Notes: generated by a model not told the origin, from the letters alone. Shown: positions 1-6,333, counted from the stretch's first letter. The stretch is DNA of 8,825 bases from Desulfobulbaceae bacterium (GCA_011322715.1 DRLX01000178.1:1-8825), one strand, 5' to 3'. Program-made: numbers and translations.

Positions 1-21
1 AAAAAACATCCTTCTCTTCTC

Positions 22-723
22 ATGATTCTGCCACCTGTTCACCAATTCGGCATACTGATACGTCGTTACAAACGATTCCTCGCCGATATCTCATTGCCCA
101 CAGGTGAAACGCTGACCGTACACTGTCCGAATTCAGGCTCCATGCGTGGGTGCTCAGATCCCGGCAGCCCGGTGATGATTTCAAAGGCGGACAACCCAAA
201 ACGCAAGTACGGCTGGACCCTGGAGATGGTACAACATCACGATATATGGATAGGGATCAACACCGCACGTACAAACACCATTGTTCATGAAGCCCTGAAA
301 AACGGCACTATCAATGACTTTGGCCACATCCTGTCCATCCGACCGGAGATAAAGGTATCTGATCGAAGTCGTCTGGACTTCCTGCTCAAAACTAAAACAT
401 GCACGGCCTATCTTGAGGTAAAAAACTGTTCTCTTGCTGAAAACGGGACAGCGCTGTTTCCCGATGCCGTGACCGCCAGAGGGACAAAACATCTGCATGA
501 ACTTGACCGATTACACAGGGAAGGCAATGAATGCGCCGTCCTCTTCTGTGTCCAGCGTGCGGATGCAGATCGTTTTATGCCGGCCGCTCACATTGATCCG
601 GTATACGCTGAAGCCCTGTGGAAGGTCAGAGAAAATGGTGTGCAGGTGCTGGCCTACCAGGCCGAAGTGACCCCGGCAGCAATTACCCTGACAACCAAGT
701 TACCGGTGCAAACAAATGAATAA
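22..723 (+). CDS. sfsA: SfsA family DNA-binding / nuclease-fold protein
   Basis: The 233-residue product matches the full length of the SfsA family (E. coli about 234 residues). Visible family blocks are RRYKRFLAD (14-22), HCPNSGSM (34-41), RSRLDF (115-120), EVKN (132-135) and FPDAVTARG (146-154). The family has a small OB-like N-terminal domain followed by a PD-(D/E)XK nuclease-like domain; D119, E132 and K134 fit the acidic/lysine core of that fold. In E. coli the gene was named for stimulating sugar fermentation when overexpressed, and the protein binds DNA; its physiological role is unclear. The ATG at 22 puts the conserved RYKRF block where it lies in E. coli, but no Shine-Dalgarno sequence precedes it, and the frame stays open to the window edge, so an upstream start or coupling to an upstream gene is possible. 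The last codons overlap queC by 8 bases. The family call is secure; the function is not. Confidence 0.93.
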   Translation: MILPPVHQFGILIRRYKRFLADISLPTGETLTVHCPNSGSMRGCSDPGSPVMISKADNPKRKYGWTLEMVQHHDIWIGINTARTNTIVHEALKNGTINDFGHILSIRPEIKVSDRSRLDFLLKTKTCTAYLEVKNCSLAENGTALFPDAVTARGTKHLHELDRLHREGNECAVLFCVQRADADRFMPAAHIDPVYAEALWKVRENGVQVLAYQAEVTPAAITLTTKLPVQTNE

Positions 724-1423
724 TACCAGAAAAGCCGTTATCCTGTTCAGCGGCGGTCTCGATTCCACAACAGTACTCGCTATAGCCAAAGCGCAGGGCT
801 ATAGCTGTTTCTGCCTGAGCTTTGACTACGGTCAACGCCAGACCATAGAGCTTGAGCGGGCAAAAAGTATTGCCGAAGCTTGTCATGTTCGGGACCACCT
901 TATCCTGCGCCTTGACCTTGATGCCATCGGAGGATCCGCCCTGACGACAGATACGCCGGTGCCGAAAAACAGGCAACCGGACGAAATGGAAGATGGCATT
1001 CCGGTCACCTACGTGCCGGGGAGGAACATTATCTTTCTCTCTCATGCTCTTGCCTGGGCGGAAGTCCTTGGGGCTGCGGATATTTTTCTTGGAATTAATG
1101 CCGTAGATTACAGCGGATATCCGGACTGTCGCCCTGATTTTCTGGACGCCTTTGCAACAATGGCCAATCTGGGGACGAAAAACGGTTGCGAAGGCCGACC
1201 GTTTCAACTGCACGCGCCGCTCATTGCCATGAGCAAAAAAGAAATCATTGAAACAGGGATGAAATTAGGCGTTGATTATTCAATGACCCACAGTTGCTAT
1301 GATCCTATTGGCGAGCTGGCCTGTGGCCGATGTGATGCCTGCCTTCTCCGACGTAACGGCTTTGCCGAAGCCGGTATCGAAGATCCAATCCGGTACCGAC
1401 AGGATTTAGGGGGTCTTGAATAG
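716..1423 (+). CDS. queC: 7-cyano-7-deazaguanine synthase QueC
   Basis: QueC converts 7-carboxy-7-deazaguanine plus ammonia to 7-cyano-7-deazaguanine (preQ0) at the cost of ATP, in the cytoplasm. preQ0 feeds queuosine synthesis for tRNA. The 235-residue protein carries the PP-loop ATP-pyrophosphatase motif SGGLDSTT (12-19), the YVPGRN block (99-104), the YSGYPDCRP block (132-140) and a C-terminal zinc site with four cysteines at 194, 203, 206 and 209 (CYDP then CGRCDAC). The 9-3-3 cysteine spacing is that of the characterised family. The ATG at 716 lies inside the end of sfsA (8-base overlap) with only a weak ribosome site, so translation is probably coupled to sfsA. No queD, queE or folE lies nearby in the window, so the rest of the pathway must be encoded elsewhere. 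All key motifs are intact. Confidence 0.97.
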   Translation: MNNTRKAVILFSGGLDSTTVLAIAKAQGYSCFCLSFDYGQRQTIELERAKSIAEACHVRDHLILRLDLDAIGGSALTTDTPVPKNRQPDEMEDGIPVTYVPGRNIIFLSHALAWAEVLGAADIFLGINAVDYSGYPDCRPDFLDAFATMANLGTKNGCEGRPFQLHAPLIAMSKKEIIETGMKLGVDYSMTHSCYDPIGELACGRCDACLLRRNGFAEAGIEDPIRYRQDLGGLE

Positions 1424-1434
1424 CTCCGGACCAA

Positions 1435-2709
1435 TCAGTCAAGAAGACTATGGGTAATCCTGCCGCCCACCATGGTAAGGACCGCCCTCCCCCTGAGCTT
1501 CCAGCCGAGAAAGGGTGAATTTTTGCTTTTTGAAACCACCTTGTCCTCGGTATAGTGGAATTCCGCACTGGGATCAATAATGGTAATATCGGCAGGAGCG
1601 CCCTCGGACAGGGTGCCGGCCGCAAGCCCAAGCACGGTCGCCGGATTAAGTGACATGAGCTCAACAAGCCGTTTTTCGTTAATCACGCCTTCGCGTACCA
1701 GGGCCAGACTCAAAGACAGGGAGGTCTCCAAACCAATGATACCGTTTGCCGCCGCATCAAATTCGACCTCTTTTTCCAGAATGGAATGGGGAGCATGATC
1801 GGTGGCAATAGCATCAAAGGTGCCGTCGGCCAAGCCCTGCAGAACGGCCTGCCGGTCTTCTTCACTGCGCAGGGGCGGATTCATCTTTGCATTGGTGTTA
1901 TAGCCCTCAACCGCCTCCTCAGTCAGGGTAAAATAATGAGGAGTGGTTTCTGCTGTTACCCGTACTCCGCGTTTTTTGGCTGAGCGAATCAGCTCGGTAC
2001 TCATGGCCGTACTCACATGGGCGATATGCACCGGCTTACCGGTATATTCCGCCAAAGCAATTTCCCGGTACACCATAATTGATTCGGCAATGGTGGGTAT
2101 ACCTTGAAGGCCAAGGCGGGTGGAAACCGCTCCCTCATTCATTGAGCCATGGGAAAGGCTCGGCTCCTCACTATGCGAGATCACTACCAAGCCGAAGTCC
2201 GTCGCATATTCCAGGGCCCGACGCATCAGTTGACTATCCTGCACGGGAAGGCCGTCATCGGAAACCGCCACCGCCCCGGCCTCACGGAGGTCGCCGAACT
2301 CAGCAAGGGATTCCCCCCTGCTTCCCTTGGAAATTGCGGCCACAGGGTAGACGCGGGCCGAGGCCCCGGCAGCCAATTCAAGAATCAGAGCGGTCACGCT
2401 GCGATTATCATTGACCGGCCGGGTATTGGGCATGCAGACAACACCGGTAAACCCACCGGCGGCGGCGGCCCGGCATCCGGAAAGAATATCTTCTTTATAC
2501 TCTTCGCCCGGCTCCCGCAGATGAACATGCATATCAATCAGCCCGGGCACCACCCAGCAGCCGGCGGCATCTATTTCAGTGACATCCTCCAAGCCTTCTG
2601 CCGACGGCTTCACCAACAAACCGTCCCTGACCAGCAGATCAGCGACCTCATCACGAAAATTTTTCGGATCAATGATACGGCCGTTTGTAATCAGATAGTT
2701 GGAAGACAT
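1435..2709 (-). CDS. pyrC: Dihydroorotase, class I (PyrC)
   Basis: This enzyme interconverts N-carbamoyl-L-aspartate and dihydroorotate, the third step of de novo pyrimidine synthesis. At 424 residues it is the long class I type (as in Bacillus), not the roughly 350-residue E. coli type. The metal-binding amidohydrolase set is visible: H61 and H63 in DMHVHLREPG, the bridging aspartate D152 in SDDG, H179 in SHSEE, H231 in IAHVST and D304 in ATDHAPH. An aspartate bridges the metals here, where class II enzymes use a carboxylated lysine. A GAGG Shine-Dalgarno sequence (2717-2714) sits 4 bases before the ATG. The gene follows pyrB by 18 bases on the same strand and is the last gene of the lepB-pyrB-pyrC cluster. 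In Aquifex, a class I dihydroorotase forms a stable complex with aspartate transcarbamoylase; a similar PyrB-PyrC complex is possible here but is inference. Confidence 0.97.
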   Translation of the reverse strand: MSSNYLITNGRIIDPKNFRDEVADLLVRDGLLVKPSAEGLEDVTEIDAAGCWVVPGLIDMHVHLREPGEEYKEDILSGCRAAAAGGFTGVVCMPNTRPVNDNRSVTALILELAAGASARVYPVAAISKGSRGESLAEFGDLREAGAVAVSDDGLPVQDSQLMRRALEYATDFGLVVISHSEEPSLSHGSMNEGAVSTRLGLQGIPTIAESIMVYREIALAEYTGKPVHIAHVSTAMSTELIRSAKKRGVRVTAETTPHYFTLTEEAVEGYNTNAKMNPPLRSEEDRQAVLQGLADGTFDAIATDHAPHSILEKEVEFDAAANGIIGLETSLSLSLALVREGVINEKRLVELMSLNPATVLGLAAGTLSEGAPADITIIDPSAEFHYTEDKVVSKSKNSPFLGWKLRGRAVLTMVGGRITHSLLD

Positions 2710-2727
2710 GTCACCTCACGCAAAAAA

Positions 2728-3672
2728 TCAACCGGTCACCGGGGCATTGCCCATGACGAGATAGAGCAAGGCCATGCGGACGGCGACCCCGTTAGTCACC
2801 TGATCGAGAATAACGGACCGGCCGGAATCGGCCACATCAGGCATCAGTTCAATTCCCCTGTTGATCGGACCGGGATGCATCACCAAAGCGTCATCTTTGG
2901 CCAGAGCCACGACATCACGCGTCACCCCGAATTGTCTGGCATATTCCCGAAATGATGGAAGAAGTGGATCATTTTGCCGTTCCTTTTGAATCCGCAGCGT
3001 CATCACCACATCAGCATCAGCCACCGCATCGGCAAGGGTGCTGCAAACCTTGGCCCCCAATCGATCGAGGGCGCGGGGAATCAACGTACTTGGCCCATAC
3101 ACAAAAACATCGGATCCCATTTTGGTAAATCCCAGGATATCGGAATGGGCGACCCGGCTATGGAGGATATCACCGATAATTGCTATTTTCAACCCGTCCA
3201 GACGTCCCTTATGCTCGCGTACCGTCAACATGTCGAGCAGCCCTTGGGAAGGATGTTCATGGGTGCCGTCGCCGGCGTTTATTATCGCAGCATCCACATA
3301 TCTGGTCAGCATGTGCGGAGCCCCGGAAAAGGAATGGCGGATGATAATCGTATCCGGGTTCATGGCCGCAATATTGCGGGCCGTATCAATGAGTGTCTCC
3401 CCCTTGGTAGCGCTGCTGGTGGAAGCGGAAATAGAGAAGGTATCGGCGCTCATTCGTTTGGCGGCGACTTCAAAGGAAAGGCGTGTCCGAGTGGATGGCT
3501 CAAAAAAGAGATTAATAATCGTGTTGCCGCGCAGGGTGGGAACTTTTTTTATGGGCCGGGACGATATTTCCTTAAACGATTCAGCGGTTGATAAAATATG
3601 ATGAATATCATCTACGGATAAATGATCAATGCCTAATATGTGGCGATGGGGGAAAAAATATCCGGTCGTCAT
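2728..3672 (-). CDS. pyrB: Aspartate carbamoyltransferase catalytic chain (PyrB)
   Basis: PyrB joins carbamoyl phosphate and L-aspartate to give N-carbamoyl-aspartate, the second step of UMP synthesis and the substrate of the neighbouring PyrC. The 314-residue length is that of the catalytic chain (E. coli 311). Visible sites are the carbamoyl-phosphate motif FEPSTRTR (57-64), the SSATKGE loop (86-92) with K90 equivalent to the K84 that reaches across subunits, a HPSQ block, the aspartate-binding RIQKER block, and HPGPINRGIE (266-275). No pyrI regulatory-chain gene is adjacent, so allosteric control of the E. coli kind is not indicated in this window. The ATG at 3672 begins 12 bases after the lepB stop codon; its ribosome site is weak, which suggests coupling to lepB translation. 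The gene is complete. Confidence 0.97.
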   Translation of the reverse strand: MTTGYFFPHRHILGIDHLSVDDIHHILSTAESFKEISSRPIKKVPTLRGNTIINLFFEPSTRTRLSFEVAAKRMSADTFSISASTSSATKGETLIDTARNIAAMNPDTIIIRHSFSGAPHMLTRYVDAAIINAGDGTHEHPSQGLLDMLTVREHKGRLDGLKIAIIGDILHSRVAHSDILGFTKMGSDVFVYGPSTLIPRALDRLGAKVCSTLADAVADADVVMTLRIQKERQNDPLLPSFREYARQFGVTRDVVALAKDDALVMHPGPINRGIELMPDVADSGRSVILDQVTNGVAVRMALLYLVMGNAPVTG

Positions 3673-3684
3673 ATCCCGTTCTAC

Positions 3685-4335
3685 TTAATGGACAAGATGC
3701 CCGATTCTGTTCCAACGAATGGAGGTGAACCGGTCAATGGAGAGCAACGGTTTGCGAAGATCCCAGGACCAATAGATAATAAACGCCTTGCCGCGTACCG
3801 CATTGAGATCAACAAACCCCCAGAACCTGCCGTCATAGGAGTTATCACGATTATCTCCCATGACAAAGATATGGTGTGGAGGAACTTTGACCGGGCCGAA
3901 ATTGTCACGGGGACTCACATCACCAGGCAAAATTCGTGGGTCCGTGTACACGCCATGTGTATCAGCAAGAGGATGTCCATTTACAAAAATCTTTTTATTT
4001 CTAATTGTTACGGTATCGCCCGCGACGGCAATCACCCTTTTTATATAATCAAGCTTGGGGTTTTTAGGAAATTTAAAGACAACGATGTCTCCCGGCGCAG
4101 GATTCTCTATGGGGATCAGAATTCGACCGGAGAAGGGAATCTTTATACCGTAAATAAACTTGTTTACCAGCAGATGATCTCCTATCTGCAGGGTAGGCAG
4201 CATGGAACCGGACGGGATTTTGAAGGCCTGCACAATAAAAGTGCGGATAAAAAGTGCAAGGACAAGGGCAATAACAATCGCCTCCGTATATTCACGCAAG
4301 GTCGATTTATTTTTCTGGTTTTTCGAATTTTTCAT
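3685..4335 (-). CDS. lepB: Signal peptidase I (LepB)
   Basis: LepB cleaves signal peptides from exported proteins on the outer face of the inner membrane. With the ATG at 4335 the protein has 216 residues: a lysine-rich cytosolic start (2-10), one membrane helix (about 19-38), then the catalytic domain. The serine nucleophile is S44 in IPSGSM and the general-base lysine is K99 in DYIKR. The conserved C-terminal block GDNRDNS...RFWG is present, with glycine in place of the usual serine in its DSR triplet. It has a single membrane segment, unlike the two of E. coli LepB, which is common outside the enterobacteria. The frame is open up to a TTG at 4413, but those extra 26 codons read through a 12-base homopolymer and lack family similarity; an AGGG lies 4 bases before the ATG at 4335, so I chose that start. 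It is the first gene of the lepB-pyrB-pyrC cluster. Confidence 0.95.
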   Translation of the reverse strand: MKNSKNQKNKSTLREYTEAIVIALVLALFIRTFIVQAFKIPSGSMLPTLQIGDHLLVNKFIYGIKIPFSGRILIPIENPAPGDIVVFKFPKNPKLDYIKRVIAVAGDTVTIRNKKIFVNGHPLADTHGVYTDPRILPGDVSPRDNFGPVKVPPHHIFVMGDNRDNSYDGRFWGFVDLNAVRGKAFIIYWSWDLRKPLLSIDRFTSIRWNRIGHLVH

Positions 4336-4424
4336 CCTGCCCTGTCTGTCATAGGGAACGGCTTTTACAAAGAAAACTGGATGGAAGGTACATGAAAAAA
4401 AAAAAATTCTCAAGGGAACAATAT

Positions 4425-4442
4425 AAAAAGCCGGAACGGCCC
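4425..4442 (-). promoter_or_regulatory. Small GC hairpin followed by U run in the lepB leader
   Basis: Read leftward, GCCG (4440-4437), a TTC loop (4436-4434) and CGGC (4433-4430) form a 4-bp GC stem, which two flanking G-U pairs could extend to 6 bp. Five T's (4429-4425) follow at once. This resembles a very short intrinsic terminator or pause site. It lies about 90 bases before the lepB start, so it could attenuate the lepB-pyrB-pyrC transcript. The stem is short and termination would be weak. Confidence 0.3.
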
Positions 4443-4477
4443 AAATGCTTCAAACACACAAAATAAGGCATTTCAGA

Positions 4478-4505
4478 AAGATAGCGTACAACATGTTGTA
4501 TACAA
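4478..4505 (-). promoter_or_regulatory. Candidate leftward promoter for lepB-pyrB-pyrC
   Basis: On the minus strand TTGTAT (4505-4500) and TATCTT (4483-4478) are separated by 16 bases, a poor -35 and a moderate -10 match to the sigma70 consensus. It would start transcription near 4471, giving a leader of about 135 bases. The palindrome at 4487-4500 falls almost entirely in the spacer. It is the best leftward candidate I could find, but matches of 3/6 and 4/6 occur easily by chance in AT-rich DNA. Confidence 0.25.
4487..4500. repeat. Perfect 14-bp palindrome, possible operator
   Basis: TACAACATGTTGTA reads identically on both strands, with no mismatch and no central gap. It is followed by a second small palindrome, GTATAC (4498-4503). 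The size and symmetry fit a binding site for a dimeric helix-turn-helix repressor. It lies about 75 bases upstream of the pilM -35 element and inside the spacer of the candidate lepB promoter, so it could act on either side. I saw no second copy in the window, and the regulator is unknown. Confidence 0.45.
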
Positions 4506-4545
4506 AAAAGTAATTTGCCACCTATCTCACTGTTTTTTAAGCAAG

Positions 4546-4562
4546 AAAAAATTTAAAAAAAA
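4546..4562 (+). promoter_or_regulatory. Phased A-tracts upstream of the pilM promoter (UP-like)
   Basis: Six A's (4546-4551), three T's and eight A's (4555-4562) have tract centres about 10 bases apart, one helical turn. They lie 12 to 29 bases upstream of the TTGACA element. Such tracts bend DNA and can bind the RNA polymerase alpha subunit as an UP element. The role here is inferred from position only. Confidence 0.35.
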
Positions 4563-4574
4563 GGGGGCCCCTTC

Positions 4575-4604
4575 TTGACAAATGTTTTTTTTTATGACCT
4601 TAAT
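4575..4604 (+). promoter_or_regulatory. Sigma70-type promoter for the pilMNOPQ operon
   Basis: A perfect TTGACA -35 (4575-4580) is followed after 18 bases by CTTAAT (4599-4604), which matches 4 of 6 bases of the -10 consensus. The spacer contains nine T's in a row (4585-4593). Transcription would begin near 4611, giving a leader of about 88 bases before the pilM ATG. It is the strongest promoter-like sequence in the region and faces the pil genes. Confidence 0.5.
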
Positions 4605-4662
4605 GAATACAGGCCAATAAATTGAACCTCCACTCATTTTAACAGGTTTCGTCGTCCGTCTT

Positions 4663-4689
4663 CAGGCAAAACCCCTGCGTCACAGGAAG
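4663..4689 (+). promoter_or_regulatory. pilM ribosome site with two competing short hairpins
   Basis: AGGAAG (4684-4689), 9 bases before the ATG, is a good Shine-Dalgarno sequence and sets the pilM start. Its first bases belong to CAGG (4683-4686), which can pair with CCTG (4674-4677) across a 5-base loop. The same CCTG can instead pair with CAGG at 4663-4666. The two 4-bp stems exclude each other, so one form hides the ribosome site and the other frees it. The stems are short and may be accidental. Confidence 0.3.
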
Positions 4690-4698
4690 AAACATCTT

Positions 4699-5745
4699 AT
4701 GGCAAAAAAAGAACAACTGGTCACCGGGGTAGACATCGGGTCCGCTGCCGTCAAAGTCTGTAAATTACAAAAGACAGGCAAAGGATACACCGTTTTGGCC
4801 ATCGGCAGTGCCGCTCTTCCTGAGGGTTCCGTCGAGGATGGTGTATTGCAGGAACCTGAAGAAGTCGGAAAAATCATTGCTACTCTTTTTAACAATCTCA
4901 AAATCAAAAACAGCAAGGTCGGCATCTCCATCTCCGGTTACTCGGTTATTGTTAAAAAAGTAAACCTCGAGGTTATGAACCAGGAAGAGCTCGCCGACTA
5001 TATCAGGAGCGAGGCGGAACAATACATTCCTTTTGATATTGATGAGGTGTATCTCGATTTCCAGGACCTCAAAACCGGCCGAGAAAACGGCGAACGAACC
5101 GATGTCATGCTGGTTGCCGCCAAAAAAGATGTCATTGATGACTATCTCGACATGCTGCAGGAGCAGAAACTCAAACCTGTTCTCGTTGATGTTGATGGTT
5201 TTGCCCTGGAGAATATCTGGGAAACCGCGACCGGAAGCACGGAAAATGTGGCCCTTATTGATATCGGCGCCTCCAAAATGAATATTAACATCCTGTCTGA
5301 CGGCGCGTCAGTCCTGGCCCGTGATGTTGTTGTCGGAAGCGAACAGTTGACCGAACAACTGGCAAATTCCCTTGACGTGGATTTTGACGAAGCGGAAAAA
5401 ATAAAATTAGGCTTACTGCCTGTCGAAGAGCATCAGCAGGAAGTGGAAGAAATTTTCAACCAGACCTGTACCCAGTGGGTCCTGGAAATGAAGAAAGCCA
5501 TTGATCTGTATATGGCAAACCATCCGGACAAACCACTCAGCCGCCTCGTTTTAAGTGGCGGCGGATCCAAGGTCAACGGCCTGCTCTCTTTTATTGAACA
5601 GGAAACCGGGCTTGAGGTCGTTTCGTTCAACCCGTTTCAGCACATGAATTTCAACAGGAAAAAGATAGACCCGGATTATATTGAAGCCATTGCACCGGAG
5701 ATGGCCATCGCAGCCGGATTAGCAATTCGGCCCGCTGATTTTTGA
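4699..5745 (+). CDS. pilM: Type IV pilus assembly protein PilM (actin-like)
   Basis: PilM is a cytoplasmic actin/FtsA-like ATP-binding protein that docks on the inner-membrane PilN-PilO pair and links it to the pilus motor. The 348-residue length is typical. Nucleotide-fold motifs are visible: phosphate-1 GVDIGSAAVKV (10-20), phosphate-2 VALIDIGAS (184-192) and the adenosine motif LVLSGGGS (283-290). There is no signal peptide or membrane segment, as expected. The ATG at 4699 has a good AGGAAG ribosome site 9 bases upstream and gives the usual short N-terminus before the first motif. It is the first gene of pilM-N-O-P-Q, 4 bases before pilN. It could in principle be an EccA/GspL-like cytoplasmic partner of another system, but the following genes fix it as PilM. 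Confidence 0.97.
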   Translation: MAKKEQLVTGVDIGSAAVKVCKLQKTGKGYTVLAIGSAALPEGSVEDGVLQEPEEVGKIIATLFNNLKIKNSKVGISISGYSVIVKKVNLEVMNQEELADYIRSEAEQYIPFDIDEVYLDFQDLKTGRENGERTDVMLVAAKKDVIDDYLDMLQEQKLKPVLVDVDGFALENIWETATGSTENVALIDIGASKMNINILSDGASVLARDVVVGSEQLTEQLANSLDVDFDEAEKIKLGLLPVEEHQQEVEEIFNQTCTQWVLEMKKAIDLYMANHPDKPLSRLVLSGGGSKVNGLLSFIEQETGLEVVSFNPFQHMNFNRKKIDPDYIEAIAPEMAIAAGLAIRPADF

Positions 5746-5749
5746 GATT

Positions 5750-6319
5750 ATGATACGCATAAACTTACTCCCTGTCCGGGAAATCAAACGAAGGGTTCAG
5801 GCCAGGCAGCAGATCACCTTCTTTGTCTTGGGCCTTATAGCTCTTCTTGTTTTTCTAGGCGTCGCCGGGTTCCTACAGGCAAGCAAGGCCGGCCGTCTGC
5901 AGCAGGACCTGACCAAAATAAAGCAGGAAAAACAACGTTACGCAAAAGTATTAAAGCAAATCAACAAATTAAAAAAAGATAAAAAACTGCTTGAAAAACA
6001 GATTGCTATCATTCACAAGTTAAAAGCCGAGTCTTCACTAACCGTTCATATCCTGGATGAAGTGGCCAATCGAACGCCGACAAAACGAATGTGGCTGACC
6101 TCGCTGTCCCAGAAAGGAAATACCCTCAAACTTAAAGGCATGGCCTTGGACAATCGGACAATTGCCGGTTACATGGAAAATCTTAAACAATCCCCCTATA
6201 TCAAAACCGTCAACCTGGCTAATTCATCACTGAAAACATTTGCCGGCAGAAATCTGAAATCCTTTTCTCTTTCCTGTACCATCGGAGTGCCGGAAGAAAA
6301 AAAACCTGAAAAAAAATAG
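5750..6319 (+). CDS. pilN: Type IV pilus inner-membrane protein PilN
   Basis: PilN is a bitopic inner-membrane protein of the pilus alignment complex. The 189-residue product begins with a short cytoplasmic tail containing INLLP (4-8), the motif known to insert into PilM. One membrane helix follows (about 22-42), then a lysine-rich coiled coil (about 45-95), then the periplasmic ferredoxin-like domain that pairs with PilO. The C-terminus is rich in lysine and glutamate. The ATG lies 4 bases after pilM stops and has little ribosome-site sequence, so translation is likely coupled. Two runs of eight A's (6297-6304 and 6309-6316) encode the last residues right up to the stop codon. Confidence 0.95.
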   Translation: MIRINLLPVREIKRRVQARQQITFFVLGLIALLVFLGVAGFLQASKAGRLQQDLTKIKQEKQRYAKVLKQINKLKKDKKLLEKQIAIIHKLKAESSLTVHILDEVANRTPTKRMWLTSLSQKGNTLKLKGMALDNRTIAGYMENLKQSPYIKTVNLANSSLKTFAGRNLKSFSLSCTIGVPEEKKPEKK

Positions 6320-6333
6320 CCTCCTGATCACTC

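Larger units (their letters stand above)
4336..4698. other. Divergent intergenic control region between lepB and pilM
   Basis: These 363 bases separate two divergently transcribed blocks and are clearly more AT-rich than the genes around them. I find no convincing gene here. Contents from left to right: the lepB leader with a 12-base A run (4395-4406, U's in the lepB transcript), a small GC hairpin (4428-4442), a perfect 14-bp palindrome (4487-4500), A-tracts (4546-4562), a 13-base GC palindrome (4561-4573), a sigma70-like promoter for pilM (4575-4604), and an 88-base pilM leader with alternative short hairpins near the ribosome site. No recognisable riboswitch, PyrR-type site or sigma54 promoter was seen by eye. 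Confidence 0.8.

Noticed and set aside
683..1213. Minus-strand open frame of 176 codons opposite queC
   Set aside because: It is antisense to a QueC with every key motif and has no similarity I can recognise.
1414..1444. Inverted repeat TCTTGA / TCAAGA at the queC-pyrC junction as a bidirectional terminator
   Set aside because: The stem is only six mostly A-T/G-C mixed pairs around a 19-base loop, with no U run on either side.
2149..2955. Open frame of 268 codons on the plus strand across the pyrC-pyrB junction
   Set aside because: It is antisense to two genes with intact motifs, its translation shows no recognisable family, and it has no credible ribosome site. It is a shadow of codon bias.
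2974..3591. Two overlapping plus-strand open frames (205 and 187 codons) opposite pyrB
   Set aside because: Both are antisense to a complete aspartate transcarbamoylase and overlap each other in different frames, as expected of chance open frames.
3640..4395. Open frame of 251 codons on the plus strand opposite lepB
   Set aside because: It mirrors lepB, which has all catalytic residues. The frame has no domain I recognise and ends in low-complexity leader sequence.
4336..4413. Longer lepB beginning at a TTG at 4413
   Set aside because: The added 26 residues come partly from a 12-base T run, have no family counterpart, and the ATG at 4335 gives the usual lysine-rich start before the membrane helix.
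4392..4466. 24-codon lysine-rich open frame on the plus strand with GGAAGG just upstream
   Set aside because: The ribosome-site spacing is only 3 bases, the composition reflects A-rich DNA, and no promoter faces it. Chance is the simpler reading.
4561..4573. Symmetric AAGGGGGCCCCTT next to A and T runs, resembling a terminator
   Set aside because: The arms meet with only one central base, so a long hairpin cannot form; a shorter stem with G-U pairing is weak. It also lies just before the pilM -35, an odd place for a terminator.
4611..4698. pilM leader as a cyclic-di-GMP (GEMM) riboswitch, prompted by GGCAAAACC
   Set aside because: The resemblance is limited to a few bases; the two paired helices and conserved joining bases of the GEMM fold could not be placed in 88 bases.
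4336..4698. Sigma54 promoter for the pil genes
   Set aside because: No GG and GC pair with the required spacing within a TGGCAC...TTGC-like frame was found facing either operon.
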